The notes under the pieces are model-generated. The model was not told the origin of the DNA and did not search any database. It worked only from the letters and a program-made list of their open reading frames with translations. A stretch of DNA of 64,000 nucleotides from CAVSRC01 sp963782045. Its GTDB lineage: Bacteria > Pseudomonadota > Alphaproteobacteria > Rhizobiales > Kaistiaceae. A program made the position numbers and the translations under genes. Shown in pieces: positions 47,656-56,610 of this stretch; positions within the stretch are counted from its first letter, which is position 1, and every line of letters begins with the position of its first letter. The stretch spans positions 613,949-677,948 of the forward strand of contig CAWAIR010000006.1 in assembly GCA_963782045.1 (NCBI GenBank), read 5' to 3'.

Positions 47656-48108
47656 TTCCGGGCTCATTCGCGCCGTCCAGGAGATCGCGGCGCTCGCGGC
47701 CAGTTCGACACGCCGCAGCGCATTTATGAGGCGCCGGCCGATTCCTTCGTCGCCAGTTTCATCGGCGGATTCTCGCTGGTTGGCGGCGAGGCTGCCGACG
47801 GCTTCTTCCGGCCGGGCGGCGTCGATGGCGCCGCCATCCGCACGGCCAGTCCGCATCACCGTGCCGGGGTCCTCGTCATCCGCCCGAAAGATGCCCGCCC
47901 GCCGGCCGCGCACCCGCAGAACGCCCTCACCGGCAAGGTGCTGTCGCGCGCCTATCAGGGGCGCTGCTGGCGGCTCAACGTCGCCATCGGCGCGCACCGA
48001 GTCCGGCTCGACTGGCATGAGCCGCCAGCGGCCGGCTCGGACCTCACATTTTCCCTGCCACCGGAGCGGTGTATCGTACTCTCCAGCCAAAAGAGGACGG
48101 ATTCTTGA
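47656..48108 (+). pseudogene. Relic of an ABC ATPase (PotA-like), C-terminal TOBE end only
   Basis: Only the last part of a polyamine/iron-type ABC ATPase remains. From about 47698 the frame reads GQFDTPQRIYEAPADSFVAS, then FIGGFSLVGGEA, which is the end of such an ATPase. A TOBE domain follows (VLVIRPKDARPP, NALTGKVLSRAYQGRCWRLNV, VRLDWHEPPAAGSDLTFSLP, ERCIVLSS). An in-frame stop (47653-47655) and the reverse-strand uppP lie upstream, and no nucleotide-binding domain is present. The stop overlaps the TTG start of the next gene (TTGA), the normal kind of joint for an operon that has lost its front. Confidence 0.7.
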
Positions 48109-48863
48109 ACAGCCTGACCACAATCCTGTCCACCCTCACCGCGTCGTTCCTGGCCTCGCTGGTCGAGGTGGTCGAAGCCTTCACCATCGTGCTTGCGGTC
48201 GGCCTGACGCAGAGCTGGCCGCCGGCCTTCATCGGCAGCGGCCTGGCGCTGATCGTGCTGGCGGCGCTTGTCGCCATCTTCGGGCCCCTCCTCGGCCTGG
48301 TGCCGATCCACCTGCTGCAATTCGTCGTCGGCGTCCTGCTGATCCTGTTCGGCATGCGCTGGTTGCGCAAAGCCATGCTTCGCTCGATCGGCGTGCTGGC
48401 GCTGCACGACGAGGAGAAGGCCTTCGCCCGGGAGACCGAGGCCCTCGGCCGCAGCGCCAGGGAGAAGCGCGCCAGCTACGTCGCCGGCCTCGCCGCCTTC
48501 AAGGCGGTGCTGCTGGAAGGCACCGAGGTGGTGTTCATCGTGATCGCGGTGGGCACCACGCACGGGCTGACGCTCATCGCCTCGCTTGGTGCGCTCGCCG
48601 CCTTCATCGTGGTGATGGCGGTCGGGCTCGCCGTCCACCGGCCGTTGTCGCGGGTGCCGGAGAACACGCTGAAATACGTCGTCGGGCTGATGCTCACCAC
48701 CTTCGGCGTCTTCTGGACCGGTGAGGGCCTCGGCGCCGAATGGCCGGGTGCCGACCTGTCGCTGTTCGCCATCTTCGTTATCTTCGCCGCGGCATCGCTG
48801 GGGCTGACGCGCTGGTTCCGTGCCGCCCGCATCGCCGGCAGAGAGGCGGAGGTGGCCGAATGA
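48105..48863 (+). CDS. COG4280-type membrane protein, GDT1/FTR1-like repeats
   Basis: This 252-residue membrane protein has six to seven helices and two similar acidic motifs: LVEVVEAFTIVLAVG near the N-terminus and LLEGTEVVFIVIAVG in the middle. The pattern of Glu pairs inside helices recalls metal transporters such as FTR1 or UPF0016/GDT1 proteins, but no function is established. The start is probably TTG 48105 with AGAGGA before it, overlapping the relic stop; a GTG at 48069 would add 12 residues. It is coupled to the next small gene by an ATGA overlap. Confidence 0.65.
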   Translation: MNSLTTILSTLTASFLASLVEVVEAFTIVLAVGLTQSWPPAFIGSGLALIVLAALVAIFGPLLGLVPIHLLQFVVGVLLILFGMRWLRKAMLRSIGVLALHDEEKAFARETEALGRSAREKRASYVAGLAAFKAVLLEGTEVVFIVIAVGTTHGLTLIASLGALAAFIVVMAVGLAVHRPLSRVPENTLKYVVGLMLTTFGVFWTGEGLGAEWPGADLSLFAIFVIFAAASLGLTRWFRAARIAGREAEVAE

Positions 48864-49069
48864 ACCTTCTCGGCACCATCACCAGGGAAATCGTCGGCCT
48901 GTTCATCGACGACGGCGCGCTGGCGCTGCTGTCGCTCGTCCTGATCGCGGCGGTGGCCCTGCTCGTCGGACTTGCCGGCCTGCCGGCGCTGTGGGGGGCG
49001 TTCGCCCTCCTCCTCGGCTGCCTCGGCATCCTCGCCGACAGCGTGCGCCGCGGCTGCCGAAACCGGTGA
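48860..49069 (+). CDS. Small membrane protein (69 aa)
   Basis: This short protein starts at ATG 48860 (MNLLGTITREIVGLFIDDGALALL), overlapping the COG4280-type gene stop by four bases. It has two hydrophobic helices (ALALLSLVLIAAVALLVGLAG and ALWGAFALLLGCLGILAD) and a basic tail. The family is unknown. Tight coupling suggests that it works with the COG4280-type protein. Confidence 0.6.
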   Translation: MNLLGTITREIVGLFIDDGALALLSLVLIAAVALLVGLAGLPALWGAFALLLGCLGILADSVRRGCRNR

Positions 49070-50094
49070 TCGAGGTGCCGATGGCCGAGTTCTCGTGGAG
49101 AAGTCGGAAGGCGGTGCAGCGAGAATGATAATTCGCAAGAATTCTCTGAGGCAAGCTGGGTGACTTGGGCGGGGAATCGAAACCCGGTTCCAACACCTCT
49201 GCCGTCGGGATAAGGGGGCTTGGGTTCGTGATGGCGTGATGTCGCAACGTTGCGCCGGAAAATACAACGCCGAGTCTATTGGTTCGTGGTGGCGATGGTC
49301 GTGGCCTTCGGAACGATGGCTCCCGACGCGTTTACGTAACGTGAGAGGTATGCCGTATTCAGACGCCACCGTTTTCATTTCCTCTAATCGTTACGTCTAC
49401 TTCGCATCCTAGTATGCGATCGAGGAGAAATTAGCGTCGCGAGCTTCGTTATTCGGCCACCGTAATTGGTAACGTTTGCTTTCGGCATGGCCGAGGGGGA
49501 CATGAACACCGTGACGCTGAATCTGGGCTACCTTTAGTCCGGCATCTCCTTCGCTGGTCTTGTCGCGCTTGTGACTGCTGCGCACTATGCCGCAAAAAGA
49601 TGCGCTCGATCTGGAGCACCGACACTGGTCGCGGAACGCCGTGCTTGCGTTTTGGCTTACCTACACCATCGCGCGGCGGCTTGGGGCGTCATTCGCCGAT
49701 TGGACTGGCAAGGCAACACGTTTTGGCGCCTTCACACTGATGATGAGCGTGTGCTCGTGATTCGGCTGCCACCGCACCAAATTCGGGGCCACGAACAGCC
49801 AATTCGACGACCTAATTCAGTACGCAGTGACGAAACCTACGACAACAGAGCCAGCGGGTCCTGCGCGGCGGCGCCACAACCGCGCGCAGGTGCCGGCAAC
49901 GACAGCAATCCATCAAAGCAGGGGCTGCCTCCGCTTTGTCCCAAGTCGACCGGCGGAATTGCTTCATTCCCGGCAACGCGGGGTCTGTGCACGGTGTTGA
50001 AACTGACGTGCAACCGCTTTCTTTGCTTACGGAAAATTAAGCCGCGGAGCGAAGGTTCGGACGATCCGCCGTTCAGGCGGCGAGGCCAACGCGT
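49070..50094. other. Degenerate region of about 1 kb without intact genes
   Basis: Base composition here is lower in GC than in the neighbouring genes, and open frames are short or lack a family-like sequence. It contains the membrane-protein relic described at 49270-49760. The remaining parts (49070-49270 and 49760-50094) show nothing I can support; a forward frame of 231 codons from 49571 has a composition unlike a real protein. Confidence 0.5.
49270..49760 (+). pseudogene. Relic of a repeat-containing membrane protein (COG4705-like)
   Basis: Three fragments in different frames match the internal repeat of COG4705-type membrane proteins (Y-W ... G-T ... G-D ... L-G-Y-L). They are YWFVVAMVVAFGTMAPDAFT followed by a stop (about 49275-49339), then FGMAEGDMNTVTLNLGYL with a TAG and SGISFAGLVALVTAAHY (49484-49590). 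After a frame change comes NAVLAFWLTYTIARRLGASF with ADWTGK. The function of the intact family is unknown. Stops and shifts make this a decayed gene. Confidence 0.45.
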
Positions 50095-50700
50095 GTGTTG
50101 CGCAAAACGAGGACCACCTTGCGGCGGACCAGACCCGATGTGTGGCGAGGCGCAGCGTTGGTTGCCACGCTCGGGCTGGCGATTGCGCCGGCCAGCTGTG
50201 CGTTGGCTCCCCATGACTTTGGCGGCCACTGGTGGCTCTCAGATAAAGAATGCCTCGCTAGGGTGATGTTTTTCGAATCGAACCGGTCGAGTGATGACGG
50301 AATGCTTGCGGTTGGAACCGTGGTGATGAACCGGCTCAAATCCGGCAAGTATCCGCACACGATCTGTGGCGTGGTCGGTCAGCCGGGCCAGTTTGCGGCT
50401 GGCGCGCTGGACCGGTCCATTTCGGGGCCGGGCCGCGCTCGTGCAGAGCGAATTGCAGCGGCAGTCCTGGCCGGCGCGCGCCATCCGGGTGTGGGCCGCG
50501 CCATGTTCTTCCACACCGCCGGGGTCCGTTTTCCCTATCACAACATGCACTATGTGCTAGTTGCCGGTGGCAATGCCTTTTACGAGAAGACTAGTGGCCG
50601 CGACTCCGGCTCGACGCCGAGGGTGTTTGGTTTGGAACAGCGCAGGATTGCGGACGCGGACCGACTCTCGTTCTTTCTGACGACCGGCCGCGGGCTGTAG
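50095..50700 (+). CDS. Cell wall hydrolase, SleB family (Hydrolase_2)
   Basis: This 201-residue protein has a basic N-terminus and a hydrophobic export segment (GAALVATLGLAIAPASCALA), followed by a SleB-type catalytic domain. Its features are CLARVMFFESNRSSDDGMLAV, with the catalytic Glu, then VVMNRLKSGKYPHTICGVV and GQFAAG, ending VAGGNAFYEK. Such enzymes are lytic transglycosylases acting on peptidoglycan. The start is GTG 50095 or TTG 50098; no ATG is available. It is a single gene after the degenerate region. Confidence 0.8.
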   Translation: MLRKTRTTLRRTRPDVWRGAALVATLGLAIAPASCALAPHDFGGHWWLSDKECLARVMFFESNRSSDDGMLAVGTVVMNRLKSGKYPHTICGVVGQPGQFAAGALDRSISGPGRARAERIAAAVLAGARHPGVGRAMFFHTAGVRFPYHNMHYVLVAGGNAFYEKTSGRDSGSTPRVFGLEQRRIADADRLSFFLTTGRGL

Positions 50701-50851
50701 CGTCCTCATCGGTGGAGCGCGAGCGGCCTAATTCTGCGCTCATTTTGACTTGGTAGGGCCATTGCAAGGCGCCTGAAAGCTGGCCCTCGACAAGAATCCC
50801 TTGCACGCGGGGTTTGGGTCGGCGGAGCCGGCACTAACGTTGGAGAGCTGG

Positions 50852-51745
50852 ATGCGACGGCGCGACTTCCTCGCACGAGGCACTGGTGCGATGGTTCTCA
50901 TGGCTCTTCCGGCGCTAGCGGATGCGGCCATCCCCTCTCTTCGCGACAGTCGCGTGCCGACCGCCTACGATTGGAACGCCGCGCCGCCCATGGACTCGCG
51001 GCGGGCCTTCATCGACTGGATGGCAAGGGACCGCGGCGAAGACCCGAATTTCCTCGGTGAGCGCTTCGACCGGTTCGTGCATCTGGTGCGCAACGGCGAC
51101 CTGTGGAACGACCGCAACAAGCGCGCCTTCCTGATGACGCCGCGCGAGGATTTCGTTCTGGCTCCCAACCTGCCGCGCGCCTACGACAATGCCTTTCTCG
51201 ACATCAACTACGGGGTCACCATCTCCGGCCCCCACCTGGTCGGCCGGATGACCTCGTCGATCGATGTCCAGAAGGGCGAGAAGGTGCTCGAAGTCGGCAC
51301 CGGCTCGGGTTACCAGTCTGCCTACCTGTCGAACCTGACCGACAAGGTGTGGACGATCGAGATCATCAAGCCACTGTTCGAGCGCACCGGCAGCATTTAT
51401 GCCGACCTGATCGCGCACGGATACACCGAGTTCAACGCCATCACCCGCAAGAACGACGATGGCTATTACGGCTGGCCAGAGGCTGCGCCATTCGAAAAGA
51501 TCATCGTGACCTGCGGAATCGACCACGTACCGCCGCCACTTCTTCAGCAGTTGAAGCCCAACGGGATCATGGTCATTCCGGTCGGCCCGCCCGGCGCACA
51601 ACACGTGCTGAAGATCGTCAAGGAGCGGGTCAACGGCAGCTTCCGCGTCGCGCGTTCGGACATCTACAATGGCCGCATCGTACCCTTCGTGCCGTTCACC
51701 AAGTTGGTGGGCGGCAAGATCGTGGGCACGCACAATGGCGGCTGA
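50852..51745 (+). CDS. Protein-L-isoaspartate O-methyltransferase-like protein with Tat leader (copy 1)
   Basis: This 297-residue protein begins MRRRDFLARG, a twin-arginine motif, followed by a hydrophobic stretch (TGAMVLMALPAL) and likely cleavage near ADA-AIP. The rest is a PCMT fold: MTPREDFV, the SAM site VLEVGTGSGYQSAYLSNL at about residue 145, TIEIIKPLFERTG, and IIVTCGIDHVPPPLLQQLKPNG. PCMT enzymes repair isoaspartyl sites using SAM. Export through Tat would let it leave folded, perhaps with SAM bound. ATG 50852 is preceded by GGAGAG. A close copy follows 49 bases downstream. Confidence 0.85.
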   Translation: MRRRDFLARGTGAMVLMALPALADAAIPSLRDSRVPTAYDWNAAPPMDSRRAFIDWMARDRGEDPNFLGERFDRFVHLVRNGDLWNDRNKRAFLMTPREDFVLAPNLPRAYDNAFLDINYGVTISGPHLVGRMTSSIDVQKGEKVLEVGTGSGYQSAYLSNLTDKVWTIEIIKPLFERTGSIYADLIAHGYTEFNAITRKNDDGYYGWPEAAPFEKIIVTCGIDHVPPPLLQQLKPNGIMVIPVGPPGAQHVLKIVKERVNGSFRVARSDIYNGRIVPFVPFTKLVGGKIVGTHNGG

Positions 51746-51794
51746 AAAACGTGAGGACATAGCGCCGATCGGATTGTGCTCGAGGAGCCAAACG

Positions 51795-52664
51795 ATGAAC
51801 AGAAGGGACTTTCTGGCTCTCTCCGCCGGCGCGCTGACCGCAGGATTGGCGCCGGAACTCGCCATCGCCGACGTGCCGGTGCCTTATGACTGGAACGCCA
51901 TGCCGCCGATGGACACGCGACAGGCGTTCATCGAATGGATGGTGAAGAATCGCGGCGAAGACCCGAAATTTCTCGGTGAGCGGTTTGACCGCTTCCTCCA
52001 GCTAATCGCACATCACGACGTCTGGAACGACGGCAACAAGCGCGCTTACCTGATGACGCCGCGCGAGAACTTCGTCACCAAGGCCAATCTCACACGCGCG
52101 TATGAGTGGCACTATCTCGACATCGGCTACGGCGTCACCATCACCGGGCCGCACACCGTCGCGCGCATGACCAACACCATCGATCCCCAGTTCGGCGAGA
52201 AGGTCCTCGAGGTCGGCACCGGCTCGGGCTATCAGTCCGCCTACCTGTCGAACCTCACCGACAAGATCTGGACGATCGAAATCATCAAGCCGCTCTTCGA
52301 GCGCACCGGCGGCGTCTATGCCGACCTGATCGCGCGCGGCTACAGCGAGTACAAGGCAATCACCCGCAAGAACGACGACGGCTATTACGGCTGGCCGGAG
52401 GCCGCTCCGTTCGACAAAATCATCGTCACCTGCGGCATTGATCACGTTCCACCACCGCTCCTCCAGCAGCTGAAGCCGAACGGCGTCATGGTGATCCCGG
52501 TCGGCCCGCCGGGCGCGCAGCACGTTCTGAGGATCGTCAAACAGCAGGCGGCCGACGGTAGCTTCCGCGTCGCCCGCTCCGATATCTACCACGGCTCCAT
52601 CGTCAACTTCGTGCCCTTCACCAAACTGGTGGGCGGCAAGATCGTCGGCACACACAACCAGTGA
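51795..52664 (+). CDS. Protein-L-isoaspartate O-methyltransferase-like protein with Tat leader (copy 2)
   Basis: This 289-residue paralog of the preceding gene is near-identical across long stretches: FLGERFDRF, YLSNLTDKIWTIEIIKPLFE, ITRKNDDGYYGWPEAAPF and DHVPPPLLQQLKPNG. The leader is MNRRDFLALSAGALTAGLAP, again with Arg-Arg-Asp-Phe-Leu, and cleavage is likely near AIA-DVP. The SAM motif VLEVGTGSGYQ lies at about residue 137. The DNA is also similar, indicating a tandem duplication. AGGAG lies shortly before ATG 51795. Confidence 0.85.
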   Translation: MNRRDFLALSAGALTAGLAPELAIADVPVPYDWNAMPPMDTRQAFIEWMVKNRGEDPKFLGERFDRFLQLIAHHDVWNDGNKRAYLMTPRENFVTKANLTRAYEWHYLDIGYGVTITGPHTVARMTNTIDPQFGEKVLEVGTGSGYQSAYLSNLTDKIWTIEIIKPLFERTGGVYADLIARGYSEYKAITRKNDDGYYGWPEAAPFDKIIVTCGIDHVPPPLLQQLKPNGVMVIPVGPPGAQHVLRIVKQQAADGSFRVARSDIYHGSIVNFVPFTKLVGGKIVGTHNQ

Positions 52665-52766
52665 ACACGGTCCGGCCGAGCGGACCTCCTCGGCCGATCC
52701 GGCTTCATGCTAAGGTCGTCGCGGCGTAAGCCGAACGGCCAACGCGGCATCGAACAGAGACCCACC

Positions 52767-55433
52767 ATGGGCCCGGTCCCATCAGCGCATAGTTCTCCGC
52801 CCCTCGATGCCGGCCTGACCGTCTACCTCTCGCTGGGCTTCGTCGCCGGCGCCGTCATCGCCTTGCAGATCGCGGTGATGCGCGTGTTCGCGGTCGGCAG
52901 CTGGACGCATTTCGGCTCGCTGGTCATCAGCCTCGCCATGCTCGGCTTCAGCCTGTCGAGCGTGATCATCTTCCTTTTCAAGGACTGGTTCGACCGGCAC
53001 TGGCAGAGCGCGGCGGCGATCGCCTTGTTCCTGTTCGGACCGCTGACCGTCGCCGCCAACTTCGCGGCGCAACAGGTGCCGTTCAACGCCATCTTCATCG
53101 TTTCCGACCCGGCGCAGAAGTGGCGACTATTCGCCAATTTCGTCCTCTATCTGCTGCCTTTCCTGTCAGGCGCGTTCTTCCTCGGCATCATCTTCCTGAA
53201 GAGCCGTACCGGCTTCAACCGCGCCTATTTCGCCGATCTGACCGGCTCGGGGTTGGCCGGGCTGGTCATCCTCGGCGCGCTCTATACGTTCGCGCCCGAG
53301 ACAATCGTCATCGTGCCGCTGGCGCTGTGGTCGGTGGGCGCGCTGGTCTGGTTTGCCGGCCGGCGAGCGGGACGCGCGACCGCGGCCGCGGCAATCGTCG
53401 CGGTAGCCGCCATCGTCGGCTATCTGGCACTGCCCGGACTTCTCGGCGTGCCCGCGATTGCCGTCACCCAATACAAGGGCGTTTCCTACGCGCGCAATTT
53501 TCCGGACGCCAAACGCATCTACCGAAGTGTGTCGCCGTTCGGCGATCTGCAGATCTACAAAAGCTCCTACATGCACTTCGCGCCGGGCCTGTCGGACAAC
53601 GCCGCCTTCGACGTGCCGGAAGTCCCGGCCAATACCTATGTCGGCATGTATATCGACGGCGAGGGCCCCGAGGGCATCATGCGCGAGCTGCCCGCGGCAG
53701 ACGCTGCCTACTACCGCTACCTTCCGGCCTATTACCCCTATGTGCTGAAGCACAATCCCAAGACCTTCGTCGTTCAGTTCGGCGGTGACATATCGACCAT
53801 GGTCGCGTTGCACGCCGGGTCGCAGTCCGTGACCGCGGCCGAGAGCAATCCGGCGATCCTGGCGGCGTTCCGCGATCCGCGCCTCAAGCAGGCGACGTCC
53901 GACATCCTCTCCAATCCACGGCTCCATGTGATCGATGGCGATGGACGCCTCTACCTCGCCAACACCAACAACCGCTACGACGTGATCGACCTTAGCCTGG
54001 CCGGCTCGGTGGGACTGTCCAACCCCGGCGGCTTCGCGGTTGTCGAGAAATACGACTACACGCGCCAAGCCATGCTCGACTACATGCGGGCACTTGCCGA
54101 CGGCGGCATCCTGTCGGTGACGCTGTGGAATAAGGAGGAACCGCCCAAGTCGGTCCTCAAGTTCTATGCCACCATCGCGGCGGCGGCTCAGGCATTTGAT
54201 GCGAGCGCCGCAGCGCAATCTCTGTTCGTCGCCTCGAGCTACCTGTCGACCACCACCGTCCTCTACAAGAAGGGCGGGTTCACCAGCGATGAGATCGCCA
54301 AGCTCAGCGACTACACGCAGGCGATGTCGTTCGACGAGATCTATTCACCGGGATTCGCCTATGACACGGCCAAGACCGAGACGCTGCTAGCGCAGTATCG
54401 CGACTCAATCTTCGGAAACGGCACGAGCCGCGATGCCACCACCGGCGATGCGACCGCCGGTTCGACCGGCGACACGTCACAGGCCGGCGCGGCCGACGGA
54501 TCGTCGGCGGCAGATTCGCCGCCTGACGGCACAGACATGGCGCCGATGCCGGCCACCACGATGGGCCGCCTCGCTTGGCATTACCTGATTCATGGCGGCT
54601 GGCCGACGATCGCCAGCCAATATGTCTTCGATGCGCGGCCATTGACCAACGACCGGCCGTATTTCGCGGGCTACGAGAAGCTTCAGGACCTGCCGAAAAC
54701 CCTCGACCGGCTCGACCTGTTCCAGGACGATTGGGGTTATCTGGTCCTGTGGGCAACGCTGGGCGTCGCAAGCCTGGCGGCGCTGTCGCTGATCCTGGTG
54801 CCCGTCATCTTCGGGTGGCGCGTGGCCTTTGCGCGGGTGCCCGGCAAACTGGGCACGATCGTCTATTTCGCCTGCTTGGGGCTCGGATACATCATGGTCG
54901 AGGTCGGCCTGATCAGCCGGTTTACGCTCGCCTTGAGCAACCCGACGATCTCAGCATCGGTGCTGATCAGCGGGATGTTAGTGTTTTCGGGGCTTGGCAG
55001 CCTCGTCTCCGAGCGCATTGCGCAGCGCGCCCGTGGGATTTTGCCGCTGATCCTTGTCGGGATCGCTGCACTGCTGGTGACCTATGCCTTCGCGCTGGCG
55101 CCGGTGCTCGACTGGATCGACGGGCTGGCCTATCCGCTGCGGCTCCTCTTGTCGGTCGGCGTGGTGGCGCCGCCGGCCTTCCTCATGGGCTTTCCCATGG
55201 CAACTGGCATGGGCTGGCTTGCCCGCCTCGACAAGGAGCACATGTTCGTCTGGGCCTGGGGCATCAATGGTTGCTTTTCGGTGGTCGGCGCCGCGGCAAT
55301 GCCGATCATAGCGACCAGCTTCGGGTTGAGCATGGTGCTCGAAGTGAGTGGTGCCGCATACCTGCTGGCCATACCCGCTTTCTTCGCTCTCTTGCGGCCC
55401 GCCGCGCTAGCCGCGCGGCTCGCGATCGTATGA
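52767..55433 (+). CDS. Multi-pass membrane protein with a spermidine-synthase-like domain
   Basis: This 888-residue protein has three parts: six to seven N-terminal helices (from YLSLGFVAGAVIALQIAVMR), a central Rossmann domain similar to SpeE (FVVQFGGDISTMVALHAG at about residue 339, then AAESNPAI and YDVIDLSLAGS at about 405), and five to six C-terminal helices. The two acidic residues expected after the YD-V-I strand in spermidine synthases are Ser and Gly here. A Thr/Asp/Gly/Ala-rich linker lies at about 553-593, and TNDRPYF is near 631. Such membrane SpeE-like proteins have no firm function. It is coupled to the next gene by ATGA. Confidence 0.75.
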   Translation: MGPVPSAHSSPPLDAGLTVYLSLGFVAGAVIALQIAVMRVFAVGSWTHFGSLVISLAMLGFSLSSVIIFLFKDWFDRHWQSAAAIALFLFGPLTVAANFAAQQVPFNAIFIVSDPAQKWRLFANFVLYLLPFLSGAFFLGIIFLKSRTGFNRAYFADLTGSGLAGLVILGALYTFAPETIVIVPLALWSVGALVWFAGRRAGRATAAAAIVAVAAIVGYLALPGLLGVPAIAVTQYKGVSYARNFPDAKRIYRSVSPFGDLQIYKSSYMHFAPGLSDNAAFDVPEVPANTYVGMYIDGEGPEGIMRELPAADAAYYRYLPAYYPYVLKHNPKTFVVQFGGDISTMVALHAGSQSVTAAESNPAILAAFRDPRLKQATSDILSNPRLHVIDGDGRLYLANTNNRYDVIDLSLAGSVGLSNPGGFAVVEKYDYTRQAMLDYMRALADGGILSVTLWNKEEPPKSVLKFYATIAAAAQAFDASAAAQSLFVASSYLSTTTVLYKKGGFTSDEIAKLSDYTQAMSFDEIYSPGFAYDTAKTETLLAQYRDSIFGNGTSRDATTGDATAGSTGDTSQAGAADGSSAADSPPDGTDMAPMPATTMGRLAWHYLIHGGWPTIASQYVFDARPLTNDRPYFAGYEKLQDLPKTLDRLDLFQDDWGYLVLWATLGVASLAALSLILVPVIFGWRVAFARVPGKLGTIVYFACLGLGYIMVEVGLISRFTLALSNPTISASVLISGMLVFSGLGSLVSERIAQRARGILPLILVGIAALLVTYAFALAPVLDWIDGLAYPLRLLLSVGVVAPPAFLMGFPMATGMGWLARLDKEHMFVWAWGINGCFSVVGAAAMPIIATSFGLSMVLEVSGAAYLLAIPAFFALLRPAALAARLAIV

Positions 55434-56435
55434 CCGGCGGGACGCCGCGACTGCTGGGCTGCAGCTTGGCAACCGCCGTGCCCCTGCTGGTCGCATGCAC
55501 GCTCTCCGCCATGGCCGGACAGGCATTGCCGATGGCACCACTTAGCCACATGGTTTCCGCGCTCGTTCCCTTCAGGAACACCGCCTTCCCCTACGAGGGA
55601 TATGACCCGGAAACCAAGATGCCGTTTCTGGATATTTCGCAGAACGGACGGCGCGGACATACGTCTGGACGCGGCGACGGGATCTACTGGCTGGACACGA
55701 CCTATTCCGACAATCGCGCGCTGCTTGCGCTCCCTGAAGGATTCGATCTCAAGCGGCCGGCCGTGCTGGTCGTCTTCTTCCACGGCAACAACGCCACTCT
55801 CGAGGACGACGTCATCGGCCGCCAGCAGGTTCTGGCGCAGCTTTCGGCTTCGGGCCTCAACGGCGCGCTGATCGCACCGCAAATGGCGGTCAACGCGCTC
55901 GAATTCGAGCGCAGGGCACTTCTGGACGCGGGGAACGTTTGCGCGATTCCTGCGCGAGGCCGCGACGCATCTCGGCGACTTCTACGCGGACGCGCCGGCG
56001 GCGCGCGCAACACTCGGCAAACTGCCCGTCGTGATCGTCGCCTATAGCGGCGGATACGATCCAGCGGCGTTTGCGCTGGCAGTGGGTGGCGCCGGCAATC
56101 GCGTCAAGGGTGTGATCCTGCTCGACGCCGCCTTCGGCCAGACCGACACATTCGTCGACTGGGTGGCGCGCAACCGGCAGCACGCGTTCTTCTTCAGCGC
56201 CTACACCGCGTCATCGGCCGTGGGCAACGCAGCGATCAAGGTCGGGCTGTCAAGCAAAGACGTCGATTTCGCCGAGCGGTTGCCGCACAACCTGACGCCG
56301 GGCTTGGTAGCTTTGCTTTCGGTTGAAGGAGCCGACCATAAGGACTTCGTTACCGATGCGTGGGTCAACCAGCCCCTCGCCTGGCTGCTCGCCCGCATTC
56401 CGGGCTTCCCGCGCCCAGCGCGGGAAGATCCTTGA
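55430..56435 (+). pseudogene. Secreted alpha/beta hydrolase-like protein, one frameshift
   Basis: This protein of about 335 codons has an N-terminal export signal (AVPLLVACTLSAMAGQALP) and a hydrolase fold: AVLVVFFHGNNATLEDDV (oxyanion-side His-Gly), nucleophile turn VIVAYSGGYDPAAF, acidic strand VILLDAAFGQTD and a late His in EGADHKDFV. The first part is in one frame to about 55932 and the second, starting TFARFLREAATHLGDFY, is one base further on. ATG 55430 overlaps the stop of the SpeE-like gene, so the two are made together. The natural substrate is unknown. The break may be a sequencing error. Confidence 0.65.
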
Positions 56436-56610
56436 TCGCAACCCTCCAACGCGATGGGCGGAAGGCGGGGGAGCCGACGGCCTCCAATTCACTCCTCATT
56501 TTGGCGTGCAAGGAAGCGGATCGATGCGGTAGCCTGCTTCATCGGCGAGCGATGTCATCGCCGGGATGGGGCGGCTGGAATTCGGGGCGCGTAACCGAAG
56601 GACGACCACG

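Noticed and set aside
49140..49215. A tRNA T-arm-like string (GGGTTTCGATTCCC on the reverse strand)
   Set aside because: The loop is one base too long and no anticodon arm or acceptor stem pairs around it. Not enough for a tRNA call.
49571..50266. A 231-codon forward open frame
   Set aside because: It overlaps the SleB-family gene, has no family-like sequence, and its first part lies in the membrane-protein relic in the wrong frame. Treated as spurious.
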